In this document: positions 1 through 8,339 of the stretch, one piece after another
Position numbering within the stretch: position 1 is the stretch's first letter
Layout of the letters: the number at the start of each line of letters is the position of its first letter
NCBI GenBank assembly: GCA_029263195.1
Contig: JAJCXX010000037.1
Location: forward strand, 1-44,945
DNA length: 44,945 nt
Direction: 5' to 3'
From: Acidimicrobiales bacterium
GTDB taxonomy: Bacteria > Actinomycetota > Acidimicrobiia > Acidimicrobiales > Aldehydirespiratoraceae
Position numbers and translations under genes: made by a program
Notes under the pieces: model-generated
Databases searched by the model: none
Told to the model about the DNA's origin: nothing
What the model saw: only the letters and a program-made list of their open reading frames with translations

Positions 1-373
<373 letters not shown>

Positions 374-425
374 TCAATCATCGGCCGAAGGGCCGCGACG
401 TAGCCGCTTGGTGTCGACTCGCCGG
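374..425 (-). repeat. Relic of the arfB 3' end (direct repeat copy 1)
   Basis: Ungapped match, 46 of 52 positions, to 5793-5844, which is the 3' end of the intact arfB gene, in the same orientation. It includes an identical 18-base core, cgtagccgcttggtgtcg, at 399-416 versus 5818-5835. Read on the minus strand it encodes RVDTKRLRRGPSADD followed by TGA, against RGDTKRLRRRPSADD in arfB. Four of the six differences are synonymous, which suggests this was once translated. It has no upstream coding part and so is a remnant or an att-like duplication. Confidence 0.8.
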
Positions 426-485
426 GTGCGCTGTTCTATGGTCGAATCTCGAAGCACTTAGCGAGCATGCCGGGAGGGCTTGAGC

Positions 486-1004
486 ATGTCGGATCAGTCA
501 CAAGGTGAGGGGTGGTGGCTCGCATCGGACGGTAAGTGGTACCCACCGCAGTCAACTCCGACAACGACCGCTCCACCTCAGCCGACGGTACCCACCGCCG
601 GAGGAATCGAACTTCCCCCCGGCGTGACGGTGGCAAGCCCATGGATACGCCTGGGCTCCTACCTTCTTGAACCCCTGTTGATGCTCGTGACGCTCTACAT
701 CGGCTGGATGATCTGGGCGGCGATGACAGCCGGAACTGGTCAAACGCCAGCCAAGCGACTGCTTGGTCTTCGCGTGATCGACTCATCTGCATTTCGGCCG
801 GTCGGAATCGGAAAGATGTTCTGGATGCGAGGTTTTGTTGGTGGAATAGTCGCCAGCTTCGCGATCTTGTTCACGCTCGGAGTGCTGGTCTTCATGCCTT
901 TCTGGGACAGCAGGAATCAAAACATTTGGGACAAGGTCTCCAGCACCTACGTCGTCTCCGATCCGGCTGACGCCTGGGGCACCAAACCGGCGCTTGCCGG
1001 CTGA
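486..1004 (+). CDS. RDD-family integral membrane protein
   Basis: 172-residue membrane protein of unknown substrate. The N-terminus carries a W-rich DGKWYPP motif and a Pro/Thr-rich linker, a layout common in actinobacterial membrane proteins. From about residue 50 the RDD-like part begins: a charged start (WIRLGSYLLEP), two hydrophobic segments, then the family-typical GQTPAKRLLGLRVID and a further hydrophobic stretch near residues 115-140. The second RDD acidic position is Glu rather than Asp. ATG 486 is preferred over TTG 480 because GGGAGGG at 472-478 is well spaced from it. It lies inside the segment flanked by the arfB repeats and has no co-directional neighbour. Transport function is not proven for this family. 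Confidence 0.8.
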   Translation: MSDQSQGEGWWLASDGKWYPPQSTPTTTAPPQPTVPTAGGIELPPGVTVASPWIRLGSYLLEPLLMLVTLYIGWMIWAAMTAGTGQTPAKRLLGLRVIDSSAFRPVGIGKMFWMRGFVGGIVASFAILFTLGVLVFMPFWDSRNQNIWDKVSSTYVVSDPADAWGTKPALAG

Positions 1005-1479
1005 TTCGAGTCACCGAAGAGCACCCAGCCGACCTTGGCTTGGCGCAGTACTTCGGAGTGATCTCGTCTAAAGGGCGTCTGGCACGGAAACTTGTTGGGA
1101 CCTGGCCGCGTCAGTGGTGATGGCCGACGGCGCCGAGGTTTGGGGTGGGTGGGCTAGTGAAGAATGCCCAGACTGTTGTCGGTGTCGTCATTTCCCTCCA
1201 TTGGCTAGGGGCGGGGTCTCAGCCTTCGAGTACCCCGATCCTCAGCCCGCTGCGCGTCATGGCGACCCGGGCACAGTTCCCTCGACCTCCGAAATACAGA
1301 TACGTCCCGCCACCGGAAGGTCCGAACTAGCGCCATGCGCTGGCGTCGACGGTCAACAAGACGCCGGCGACCACCATTGTCCACAGCGTGAGCGAACTGC
1401 CCGCTGGCCAGTCGAGGTTGGCATCGCGACCCTCGACTGGCTCGCATCGGCACTTTCGAGCGCCACCGTTCGGCCCGAG
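1005..1479. other. 475-bp gap without a supportable gene
   Basis: Short reading frames occur on both strands, but none has a recognisable family, a good ribosome-binding site or convincing composition. The only clear structure is the hairpin at 1407-1441. Both flanking genes converge on this gap. It may hold decayed sequence of the putative island. Confidence 0.6.
1407..1441 (-). terminator. Strong stem-loop downstream of the PAP2 fusion gene
   Basis: Perfect 11-bp inverted repeat GCCAGTCGAGG (1407-1417) / CCTCGACTGGC (1431-1441) around a 13-nt loop. It sits about 40-75 bases past the stop of the leftward fusion gene and on the 3' side of the rightward RDD gene. There is no T-tract on either side, so intrinsic termination is an inference; it could instead be an mRNA 3'-end stabiliser. 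Confidence 0.4.
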
Positions 1480-4400
1480 CTACTCAGTCACCTGTGATGG
1501 GCAACTCGAGCAGCTGTCGTGATGCTCGCCGGGGGTCTTCAGACCCCAGAGGGCGATGACGAGCGATGCGCCGATCAAGAGGCCACCAAGCTGGTCCGAG
1601 GGCCAGTGGCCGCCGGTGCGGAAGGTATCGGTGAGGATCAGTGCGACAAGAGCCACCGATGTGACCGCGGTGACGTTCCGCACGGCTGCCCGCCCACCAC
1701 TCATGATGTAGGCGGCCATCGGAAGCACGCCGAACAACAGGGTCATCTGCATGAAGTGACCACCCGGGAACGAGGTGACCTCCCCGAAGTGTTCGCTGCG
1801 CGGAGGCCGATCCCGCCGCACCAGGTAGCCGAGCAGCACGTTCGAGACGCCGGCCGCCACGACTGCCAGAGGAAACGCCAGCGCGATCACCCGGCAACGG
1901 ATCGTCGCCATGCCGATGAGAACCGCGAGGGGAATGATGACGGCGGGCTTGCCGAGCCAGTTCAACAGCTCGGGCCCGTATCGATCGATGTCCTGACCAG
2001 CCTCGATGTTGTCGTAGATTCGTCTGTCGATCTCGAGCAGGACGCTGTCGGCGACGGCGGCGAGGATTCCAAGCACAGCGGCGATGCCAGACAGCACGGC
2101 GATGACCGTGAGCTTCGACTTGCCGATCGCGTCGAGCCAGACACGATCGCGGAGCGGACGCGACGGCGCGATGCGCCGCACGGTCGGCAGCACGTGGGGC
2201 CACTGCTGCACCGCATTCCCAGAGTAGATCGCGAGCATTCCCAGTGTCGCCGCCCCCGACATGCTCAGCGCCCAGAACGCCACGTTCGACGAAGTCCCGG
2301 CGTCCCCTTCGATATAGGCCCGTGTCGCGATACCTCCCAACACGATGGCCGCCGCTGCCAGCGCGATCGTGACTACCAAGTAGTGACCTCGCGGTCTGAT
2401 GCCGGTGAGGCGCGCACGCGTCTCGAGATAACCCGAGCGGGTGGCCTCACTCATCGTCTCCGCTACGGGGTATGCCTTGCGGTACAGACGTGTACGCCCG
2501 CGCCGGCTGCTCATCGATTCGCTGAGGGCCATCAGGGTGGAAAACAGCGCTCCCGCGCCTATCAAGCCGGTCACGAAGACGTTCATGCGCCCGAGCTGCT
2601 GCTCTGGTTCGACCGGTGCTCGCAATGGAGCCAATCCGGCTCCAAGAGGCGGTGCCGGTGGTGAGTCGTCGGCGCTGATGACGATCTCGCCGGTTGTTCC
2701 GTCGACCGAGAGCATGACCGAACCCGGCTCGGAATCGAGACGGTCGACGATGCCCGGGACGTTGACCACGGCCGGCATACCCAATTCGCGCGCAACGATG
2801 GCTGCGTGGGAGAGAGGACCTCCTTCTTCGACAACGATCGCTCCTGCCAGTAGGAACAACGGGGCCCACGAGGCGTCGGTCGCGTTGGCCACGAGAACAT
2901 CACCTCGAACGAGCCGACTTTCGGTGACCGACCGCACCACCTTCACCGGTCCTTCGTAGCGCCCAGGGCTGGCCCCCCAACCCGCGACGTGCTCACCGAC
3001 GATCACCGGGTGCTGCACGGTTTCAGGCAAACCTTGGAAGATTCGCGGCAAGGGCCCATCGAGGGTGGCCTCGGCCAGGCGGCGCCGCCGGGCCGCGATC
3101 GTGTCGAGCGTGGGTCCGGTGCCGCGAATCATCTCGGCCAACTCGGCGTTGGACGCGAGCGTGACGTCTTCGATCTCCTCCAATCGCCCCGCCTCGACGA
3201 GGCGGCGGCCCAGCTCGAGGTTCAGGCGGCGCATGACGCCACCGAGCATCAGCATGGCAGCCTTTGTGTGTTCGCGTCGATCGAGAAACTCTGCGGCATC
3301 GGCGGCCTCGCGCCGGAAGAAACGACGCCGGATGTCGAAGACTTGGCCCGACGCCCACCGGTTGTATGTCCAGTGACGATCGCTGACCAGCTGGGCCTCG
3401 ATCTCGTCGCGCGCAGCTTGGCGCGCCGTGTCGTCGTCCTTCTCCGCATGGGTGATGGCTTCCTGGCGGAACGTCAGCCACGCCAGCTGCGGCACTTCGG
3501 CCCAGGTAGGCCCACCGAAGTACGACGTCGAGCCTGCCCGCTCCGTTGCCCTCTGAAACGCTGCCAAGAACTCACGTCCACGAGCGGAGGTCGCGAGTTG
3601 AGGTTCCGCCTTCGGCCACGTGTCGAAATCGGTCTCGACCAGCAGTTCAGGGTGTTGGTGTGTGAATTCGACCAGTCGTGACATCGCCAGTGCGATCGTC
3701 GCACGCCGTGACCCCCCGCTCCCGGCCGTTACGAGTTGGGCGGCACGGCTGGCGTCACCAGGGCCCAGGTATTTCGTCAAGAACACTTCGACGCTGCGGT
3801 AGCTGGCCGTTGCCATGGCAGCTATCGAAACCTCCGCCGCCACAGAGCGCGACGCGAGATGAAGCAGGCGACCCCGATACTCGAGCAGCGCCTCGTCCCC
3901 GCGTGGTCCCAGCTCGAGCTCGTCGTCGAGGAGTCGCTCGACCGTGAGGATCACCACCTCGGACTCCTGAGCTGCAGCCTGACGAGCTCGCAGAGTGCGA
4001 ACGCCCTGGGCGGCGCCAGCCTTTCCTGGCGTGGGAGCCGGGCGGTCGTCGTCGTTGCGGACCGCCTCTCCGAAGTACTGCTGTTCGAGCTCCTCGGGAG
4101 ACGCTCCCGGGATCGACGCCGCGGCGAGCATCATCGCATCAAGGTTCAGCGCGGCCCGACCGCGGAACCGTCCGATCAGCGCGTGCGGCTGGGCCAGGCC
4201 TGACGGACAGCACCCGAGACGGTTGAAGAGTCTCCGAAAGCCATCCTCGATGGCCCAGGAGTTGATGCTCCAGTCCAGCGGTGGGAGAACGCCAGGCAGC
4301 GTTTCACCAATGCCGGCGGTCGTGTACGTGGCGTCGAGCCCACCGTGCACGTCGAAGCCGTCGTCGGTGCCGATTGTCGCCGCGCCGGTGGTGATGGGAC

Positions 4401-5238
4401 GGGCCTGAACCAAGAAGAGCACGCCGTTCTCGACCGCCCACTCGATGTCTTGGGGTGTGCCCTGCTCCATCTCGATTCGCATCGCCTCGGTGACGAGGGC
4501 ACCGAGCATGGGGTCGATGCCGCCCAGGTAGTCGAGGCCTTCTTCCCTCGCCACCACATATGCGTCGGGTGTCACCTCGCCAGAGACCAGCGCTTCCGCC
4601 AATCCCTCGACGACCTCGAGCCGGAGATGATCCGGAGCACCGCCCGGATCGATCGTGAAGATCACGCCGGCATGGCTTGGATCGAGCATCGCCATCAACA
4701 CCGCGGCCATGGCCAGATCGTGTTCGGAAACACTACGGAACCGGCGATAGCTGCGAGGAGCCGGGTGCCACAGCGACGACCAGACCAGGCGCACCGCTCG
4801 ACTCACCCCGTCCGGGTCGACGTTGAGGTACGAGCTGTACTGGCCTGCGAACGATGCCGCAGCCGTATCTTCGGCCGTCGCCGACGAGCGAACGGCGATC
4901 AAGTGGCCGTTGCTTACCTCGGGGCCGAACTCGGCTATGGCGTCGACAATCCGCGATGGCAACTCGATCTGGAGAAACGCATCGTCGACACGTTGCTGTT
5001 CGAGTGCGTGATCCTCGGGAGCCGGCAGTTCACCCGTGCGTAGCTCCTCCAACAGCGTCGACAGACCGGGGTCGGCGGCAAACTCCCTGTAAGCGGCGGT
5101 GGTGACGACGCTGGTGGCGGGGACGTTGGCACCCAGAGCTACCAGGCGGTCGAGGGCCGAACCCTTCCCACCAGCCGCGGCGTTGGCTATTCCGCCGCCA
5201 TCGAGCCGGACGACCAGCTCGCTCAGGTCAGCTGTCAT
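1480..5238 (-). CDS. Rifampicin-phosphotransferase-like phosphohistidine enzyme fused to membrane PAP2 domain
   Basis: 1252 residues. The N-terminal PPDK/PEP-synthase-type ATP-grasp domain (about 1-290) has GGKGSALDRL near residue 25 and VRSSATAEDT near 117. A long middle domain follows, then a swivelling phosphohistidine domain, GGPLSHAAIVARELG, with catalytic His811. As in rifampicin phosphotransferase, no PEP/pyruvate-binding barrel follows. Instead there are hydrophobic segments (about 886-906, 950-975, 985-1007, 1045-1070) and a PAP2-like phosphatase domain with Arg1144 (RDRPP), His1161 (FPGGH), and His1211/Asp1215 (GGHWPSD). Compared with the PAP2 consensus, the motif-1 Lys, motif-2 Ser and motif-3 Arg positions are substituted, so phosphatase activity is uncertain. 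GGGGAG seven bases before the ATG supports this start. It overlaps the upstream small membrane protein gene by 11 nt. The substrate is unknown. Confidence 0.85.
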   Translation of the reverse strand: MTADLSELVVRLDGGGIANAAAGGKGSALDRLVALGANVPATSVVTTAAYREFAADPGLSTLLEELRTGELPAPEDHALEQQRVDDAFLQIELPSRIVDAIAEFGPEVSNGHLIAVRSSATAEDTAAASFAGQYSSYLNVDPDGVSRAVRLVWSSLWHPAPRSYRRFRSVSEHDLAMAAVLMAMLDPSHAGVIFTIDPGGAPDHLRLEVVEGLAEALVSGEVTPDAYVVAREEGLDYLGGIDPMLGALVTEAMRIEMEQGTPQDIEWAVENGVLFLVQARPITTGAATIGTDDGFDVHGGLDATYTTAGIGETLPGVLPPLDWSINSWAIEDGFRRLFNRLGCCPSGLAQPHALIGRFRGRAALNLDAMMLAAASIPGASPEELEQQYFGEAVRNDDDRPAPTPGKAGAAQGVRTLRARQAAAQESEVVILTVERLLDDELELGPRGDEALLEYRGRLLHLASRSVAAEVSIAAMATASYRSVEVFLTKYLGPGDASRAAQLVTAGSGGSRRATIALAMSRLVEFTHQHPELLVETDFDTWPKAEPQLATSARGREFLAAFQRATERAGSTSYFGGPTWAEVPQLAWLTFRQEAITHAEKDDDTARQAARDEIEAQLVSDRHWTYNRWASGQVFDIRRRFFRREAADAAEFLDRREHTKAAMLMLGGVMRRLNLELGRRLVEAGRLEEIEDVTLASNAELAEMIRGTGPTLDTIAARRRRLAEATLDGPLPRIFQGLPETVQHPVIVGEHVAGWGASPGRYEGPVKVVRSVTESRLVRGDVLVANATDASWAPLFLLAGAIVVEEGGPLSHAAIVARELGMPAVVNVPGIVDRLDSEPGSVMLSVDGTTGEIVISADDSPPAPPLGAGLAPLRAPVEPEQQLGRMNVFVTGLIGAGALFSTLMALSESMSSRRGRTRLYRKAYPVAETMSEATRSGYLETRARLTGIRPRGHYLVVTIALAAAAIVLGGIATRAYIEGDAGTSSNVAFWALSMSGAATLGMLAIYSGNAVQQWPHVLPTVRRIAPSRPLRDRVWLDAIGKSKLTVIAVLSGIAAVLGILAAVADSVLLEIDRRIYDNIEAGQDIDRYGPELLNWLGKPAVIIPLAVLIGMATIRCRVIALAFPLAVVAAGVSNVLLGYLVRRDRPPRSEHFGEVTSFPGGHFMQMTLLFGVLPMAAYIMSGGRAAVRNVTAVTSVALVALILTDTFRTGGHWPSDQLGGLLIGASLVIALWGLKTPGEHHDSCSSCPSQVTE

Positions 5239-5527
5239 CCTGGCTCCCCAAGCCCGCCCGATAGCTGCTGAGAGCTGCGTTGCTCACTTGCTCGACGCTC
5301 TCACCCGTCAGCGAGGCGGTGTCGTCGAGCCACTCACGCAGATCCGGCCTGACGTGGATGGGTCGACTCGACGCGCCTTGGCGAGCGATGGCCGCGCCCA
5401 CCACGAACACCAGGCCGAACAGAACCGCCGTACTGGGGGAGTCCACTCTAATCCCGTCGATGATGCCGGCGATACAGAACACGGCCGCGGTGAGAACCAT
5501 CGTACGCTGGGTGAGCCGTTCGATCAT
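5228..5527 (-). CDS. Small two-helix membrane protein with RHH-like tail
   Basis: 99-residue protein of unknown function. Two hydrophobic segments (about residues 9-23 and 34-48) are followed by a soluble tail containing VRPDLREWLDD and GESVEQVSNAAL, which resembles a ribbon-helix-helix strand plus helices; this resemblance is weak. ATG 5527 is preferred because AAAGGAAG lies just upstream; a longer frame to ATG 5611 has its purine tract too close. The 3' end overlaps the start of the PAP2 fusion gene by 11 nt, so the two are probably translationally coupled and may act together at the membrane. Confidence 0.65.
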   Translation of the reverse strand: MIERLTQRTMVLTAAVFCIAGIIDGIRVDSPSTAVLFGLVFVVGAAIARQGASSRPIHVRPDLREWLDDTASLTGESVEQVSNAALSSYRAGLGSQDDS

Positions 5528-5792
5528 GGGCTTCCTTTCGATCTCGCCGGAGAGCCCGTCGACAGCCATGCGTCGCGTGGATGTGGCGGACCAGGTCAGG
5601 CGTTGGTCCATCCTCCGAGCATCCGTCGCTGCACCAATGACGGCTGAGGCGCTTCAGCTCATTGGCCGAAGATAGCTCCTTCTTCCCTTGGCGTCATAGG
5701 CCATGGGGCGCAGCTCGGATGACAGATAGACGCCAGAGGGCTTCAACAATCACTTGCGGCGGCCAAATCTGCTTTGCCGACCGCATCAGGTT

Positions 5793-5844
5793 TCAGTCGT
5801 CGGCCGAAGGGCGGCGGCGTAGCCGCTTGGTGTCGCCGCGCCGG
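5793..5844 (-). repeat. arfB 3'-end direct repeat copy 2
   Basis: The 3' end of intact arfB, matching 374-425 without gaps and in the same orientation, offset exactly 5419 bases. Similarity stops sharply at the stop codon on one side and fades after 5844 on the other. The layout resembles attL/attR of an element inserted in the 3' end of a gene. Confidence 0.75.
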
Positions 5845-6188
5845 CGCTTGCCCTCGATCCGTCGCATCTTGCTGCCTCTGGTGGGGCGGGTGGCGCGACG
5901 CTTTCGTTGGACAACCGAGGCTTGGCTCACTCTCGATCGGATGCGTTCCATTGCGATCTGACGATTTCGATACTGAGAACGCTCGTCGTCGACCGCCACC
6001 CGGATCACCGGCCCGAGTTTTGCGAGGACCCTTTCCCGCAGGTCCGCAGGCATCGTGGGTGATTCGGCCGGCCGGAACACGGCATCGACCTTGGTGTTGG
6101 ATCGGTTGGCGTGTTGACCGCCGGGTCCACCCGATGCCACGAAGTGGACCTCCACTTCTTCGTCGGGCACCACCCAACCATCGGTCAT
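5793..6188 (-). CDS. arfB: Alternative ribosome-rescue factor ArfB (YaeJ-type peptidyl-tRNA hydrolase)
   Basis: Releases peptides from stalled ribosomes lacking a stop codon. The GGQ loop is at residues 23-25 within VASGGPGGQHANRSNTKV, the class I release-factor catalytic motif. The protein is short (131 aa) with a very basic C-terminal tail (KRKRRATR, RRIEGKRRR, KRLRRR), which in ArfB inserts into the mRNA entry channel. ATG 6188 overlaps the stop of the upstream HTH gene (TGATG); an in-frame TTG sits one codon earlier. It is the last gene of a leftward gene string. Its last 52 bases recur beside rnpB. Confidence 0.93.
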   Translation of the reverse strand: MTDGWVVPDEEVEVHFVASGGPGGQHANRSNTKVDAVFRPAESPTMPADLRERVLAKLGPVIRVAVDDERSQYRNRQIAMERIRSRVSQASVVQRKRRATRPTRGSKMRRIEGKRRRGDTKRLRRRPSADD

Positions 6189-6478
6189 CAATCGGGGCTC
6201 TCGACATGGAAGAACTCGGAGATGGCAATGTCGAGAAACGCAGCCAACGCGGCCAACTCGTGGGCCTTCAGTTGAGTGCGACCCGACAATCGATCACGCA
6301 TTGCCTCGCGGTTGACACCGATGACCTCGGCCAGACGCTGCTGGGAGATTCGTCCCGCTGATCTGCCGCGCTCGAGGCGCTCGAGAATCCTCTTGTTGGT
6401 GGCTCTCATGAGATCGCCATATTCGGCTCGCTCCATGCATTCCTTGTGTGCTCGCTTTGCCATCTTCACATCCGCCAT
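6188..6478 (-). CDS. XRE/Cro-type helix-turn-helix protein
   Basis: 96-residue predicted DNA-binding regulator. The helix-turn-helix lies around residues 47-75 (SQQRLAEVIGVNREAMRDRL), followed by a capping helix (HELAALAAFLDI). The N-terminal half is charged and helical. ATG 6478 is chosen because GAGGCG lies just upstream and the longer frame would overlap the phosphatase gene by about 150 nt. Its stop overlaps the arfB start (TGATG), so the two are co-translated. The target is unknown; no antitoxin partner is seen. Confidence 0.75.
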   Translation of the reverse strand: MADVKMAKRAHKECMERAEYGDLMRATNKRILERLERGRSAGRISQQRLAEVIGVNREAMRDRLSGRTQLKAHELAALAAFLDIAISEFFHVESPD

Positions 6479-6522
6479 TCGCGCCTCGCCAGCGCCTCGC
6501 GTTGTCTGCACGTTCGTCGACA

Positions 6523-7122
6523 CTACCCCACCGCAGAATCCTGCTCGATGAGATGGTGGGTCTCGTTGAAACTCAGTAGGGACGGGGTTCCTCTCGACGT
6601 GCCTATTCGGTGTATCGATGCCTGATCGACCCGACATCGCCAGGAGATTTCCGGGCCCACATTGAGCGCCCACCCGACGGCGGCCTTGATCGGTGACACA
6701 TGCGTGACGACGACAACGGTGAGATCTCCTCCTCGGAAGATCTCCGCGACCAGGTCATCAAATGCCGCCGACACGCGAGCCGACAGTTCCGACAGGCTCT
6801 CGCCTCCCGCCGGGATCCAAGATGGGTCCGCGCGCCACTGCTTCCACGTGGACATCGGCACGTCGGCCACCGCGACGCCCTCGAGGTCGCCGTAGTCGAG
6901 CTCGATCAGGCGATCATCCAGCTGCACATCGTCGGATATCGTCGACGCAGTCTCCGTGCATCGCCGCAACGGGCTCGATACGACCCGGTCTACGGGCCCG
7001 ATGGATCGCGCAATGGCAGCGGCTTGGACCCGGCCCACTTCATCAAGCGCCGGATCGCGCCTTCCGAGGAGTTCTCCCGCAGCATTGGCCGCGGTTCGAC
7101 CGTGCCTGACGATCACCAACAT
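6523..7122 (-). CDS. Histidine phosphatase family protein (phosphoglycerate mutase-like)
   Basis: 199-residue soluble phosphatase or mutase. The phosphoacceptor motif RHG is at residues 6-8 (IVRHGRTAAN), with SSPLRRCTETA near residue 50 and the second catalytic-type His in VVVTHVSPIKAAV. The length fits small CobC/GpmB-like members. It follows a membrane-protein gene by 16 bases and lies two genes from a zinc-ribbon protein gene. In Mycobacterium tuberculosis a CobC-like domain (fused to RNase H) neighbours a similar zinc-ribbon protein. An alpha-ribazole phosphatase role is possible but not shown by the sequence. Confidence 0.85.
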   Translation of the reverse strand: MLVIVRHGRTAANAAGELLGRRDPALDEVGRVQAAAIARSIGPVDRVVSSPLRRCTETASTISDDVQLDDRLIELDYGDLEGVAVADVPMSTWKQWRADPSWIPAGGESLSELSARVSAAFDDLVAEIFRGGDLTVVVVTHVSPIKAAVGWALNVGPEISWRCRVDQASIHRIGTSRGTPSLLSFNETHHLIEQDSAVG

Positions 7123-7138
7123 TGTCGGGTGCTCCCGG

Positions 7139-7627
7139 TCACCGCAGATGCTCCCGCGGCAAGCGACCGGTGTGAAGCAGTCGTCGACGATTGCCCTCGC
7201 TGCGCAGTTCGAACCTTCCGGCGAACCAGCCGAGCGCCACCAACCCCGCCAGTTCCATGGCGATCAGCAGCGCCAGCGGCCGGTCGAACTCCGGAAGTGG
7301 GCCGTCGCCGATGGCATCGAGCCCGGCCACCGGCCACCAGAACAGGTCTGTGTGGGTCCAGGAACCCGACGCAACCAGAAACACGAACGATCCAATAGGG
7401 ACACCCAACAATTGTCGCCGCAGAATCCGCCGACCCGTCGTGGCCGCCATCACCCCACCCAACAGGCCCACCGAACCAATGAGAGTGTGGAGCACCAAGG
7501 GGTGGCCGGTGATCGACTCCACCAAGGGGAGCACCGAACCGAGCACGACGAACCTGTAGTCGATGGCGGGACTGTCGAACACGAACAGAACCACCAGCAC
7601 CGAGGCCGCTACGAACCACAGAAACAT
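7139..7627 (-). CDS. Integral membrane protein, weakly YdjM/DUF457-like
   Basis: 162 residues with about four hydrophobic segments (near 3-18, 24-38, 45-62, 75-90) and another around 120-138. The patch LGSVLPLVES followed by LHTLIGSVG vaguely resembles the Asp/His layout of YdjM-type membrane hydrolases, but the typical metal-binding Asp residues are not clear, so no activity is assigned. The ATG begins one base after the stop of the zinc-ribbon gene, consistent with translational coupling. Confidence 0.6.
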   Translation of the reverse strand: MFLWFVAASVLVVLFVFDSPAIDYRFVVLGSVLPLVESITGHPLVLHTLIGSVGLLGGVMAATTGRRILRRQLLGVPIGSFVFLVASGSWTHTDLFWWPVAGLDAIGDGPLPEFDRPLALLIAMELAGLVALGWFAGRFELRSEGNRRRLLHTGRLPREHLR

Positions 7628-7628
7628 C

Positions 7629-8339
7629 TCAGGTGACGACTATGCGGCCGCACTCGTTGCAATGATCGAGCGTGCCGGAGGGTACGTGCTTGAGGCGGTC
7701 GGCCTCCACGGCCGGCATTGTCGATGGACATCCCGAGCAGTTGCGGCCGTCGAAGTGGACCACGGTTGCCGATCCGAATCCGGGCCGAAGCTGCGCATAG
7801 TCCTCGAGCAGGTCAGCATCAACTTCAGACACGCACGTGGCTCGCTGCTCCGTCAACGCTGCCAACTTGGCATCGATGTCATCCTCGGATCCGGCGATTT
7901 CGCCGACCAGACGGTCGATGCGCTCATCGAGTCCTGAACATGCCTCCTCCATGGCCGACACCTGCCCCGAGAGTCGTTCGGCCTCCTCCATCGATACCAG
8001 GGCATCGTCCTCGATCGACTCCTGCCTCTCGCGGAGATGTGAGATCTCCGTCTGCAAGGCCTGCAGATCCTTCATGGCGGTGACCTCGCCGTTGTAGAGG
8101 CGAGCCTGATCCTGGTCGGCCCTCGCCGACACCGTCTCGGCTTCGTCCTCGAGTCGGCGTTGACGGGTGGCCGCCTCGACCCTCAACACCGCGACCTCGT
8201 CAATGGTGACCTGCTGGGTTTGGCGATCACGCCGAGCCGATTCGAGCTCGGCCCGTTGAGGAAGAGATAACCTCCGATGTTTCAGTTGATCGGTCTCGAC
8301 GTCGATTCGTTGGATTTCGAGTAGTTGCTCATGGCTCAT
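7629..8339 (-). CDS. Coiled-coil protein with C-terminal C4 zinc ribbon
   Basis: 236-residue protein. Residues 1-180 form long Glu/Gln/Arg-rich heptads (coiled coil), and the C-terminus carries CSGCPSTMP and CNECGRIVV, two Cys pairs of a zinc ribbon. This is the domain plan of the CT398/Rv2229c-type family, thought to act as a nucleic-acid or protein adaptor. The start is ATG 8339, whose A is the last base of the upstream PBP stop (TGATG). The 49 His/Asn-rich codons that extend the frame upstream are only a shadow of the PBP Thr/Pro tail. Confidence 0.85.
   Translation of the reverse strand: MSHEQLLEIQRIDVETDQLKHRRLSLPQRAELESARRDRQTQQVTIDEVAVLRVEAATRQRRLEDEAETVSARADQDQARLYNGEVTAMKDLQALQTEISHLRERQESIEDDALVSMEEAERLSGQVSAMEEACSGLDERIDRLVGEIAGSEDDIDAKLAALTEQRATCVSEVDADLLEDYAQLRPGFGSATVVHFDGRNCSGCPSTMPAVEADRLKHVPSGTLDHCNECGRIVVT

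Noticed and set aside
1114..1497. 127-codon frame after the RDD gene
   Set aside because: No recognisable protein character, no Shine-Dalgarno, and it runs into the end of the convergent fusion gene.
1519..2664. Long rightward frame (381 codons) opposite the PAP2 fusion gene
   Set aside because: Low-complexity Arg/His/Asp-rich translation, antisense shadow of a strongly supported gene in high-GC DNA.
1480..5238. Straight assignment as phosphoenolpyruvate synthase
   Set aside because: The C-terminal PEP/pyruvate-binding barrel expected after the phosphohistidine domain is absent and replaced by membrane/PAP2 sequence.
6479..6673. Longer N-terminus for the HTH protein
   Set aside because: Would overlap the histidine phosphatase gene by about 150 nt; sequence there is not helix-turn-helix-like.
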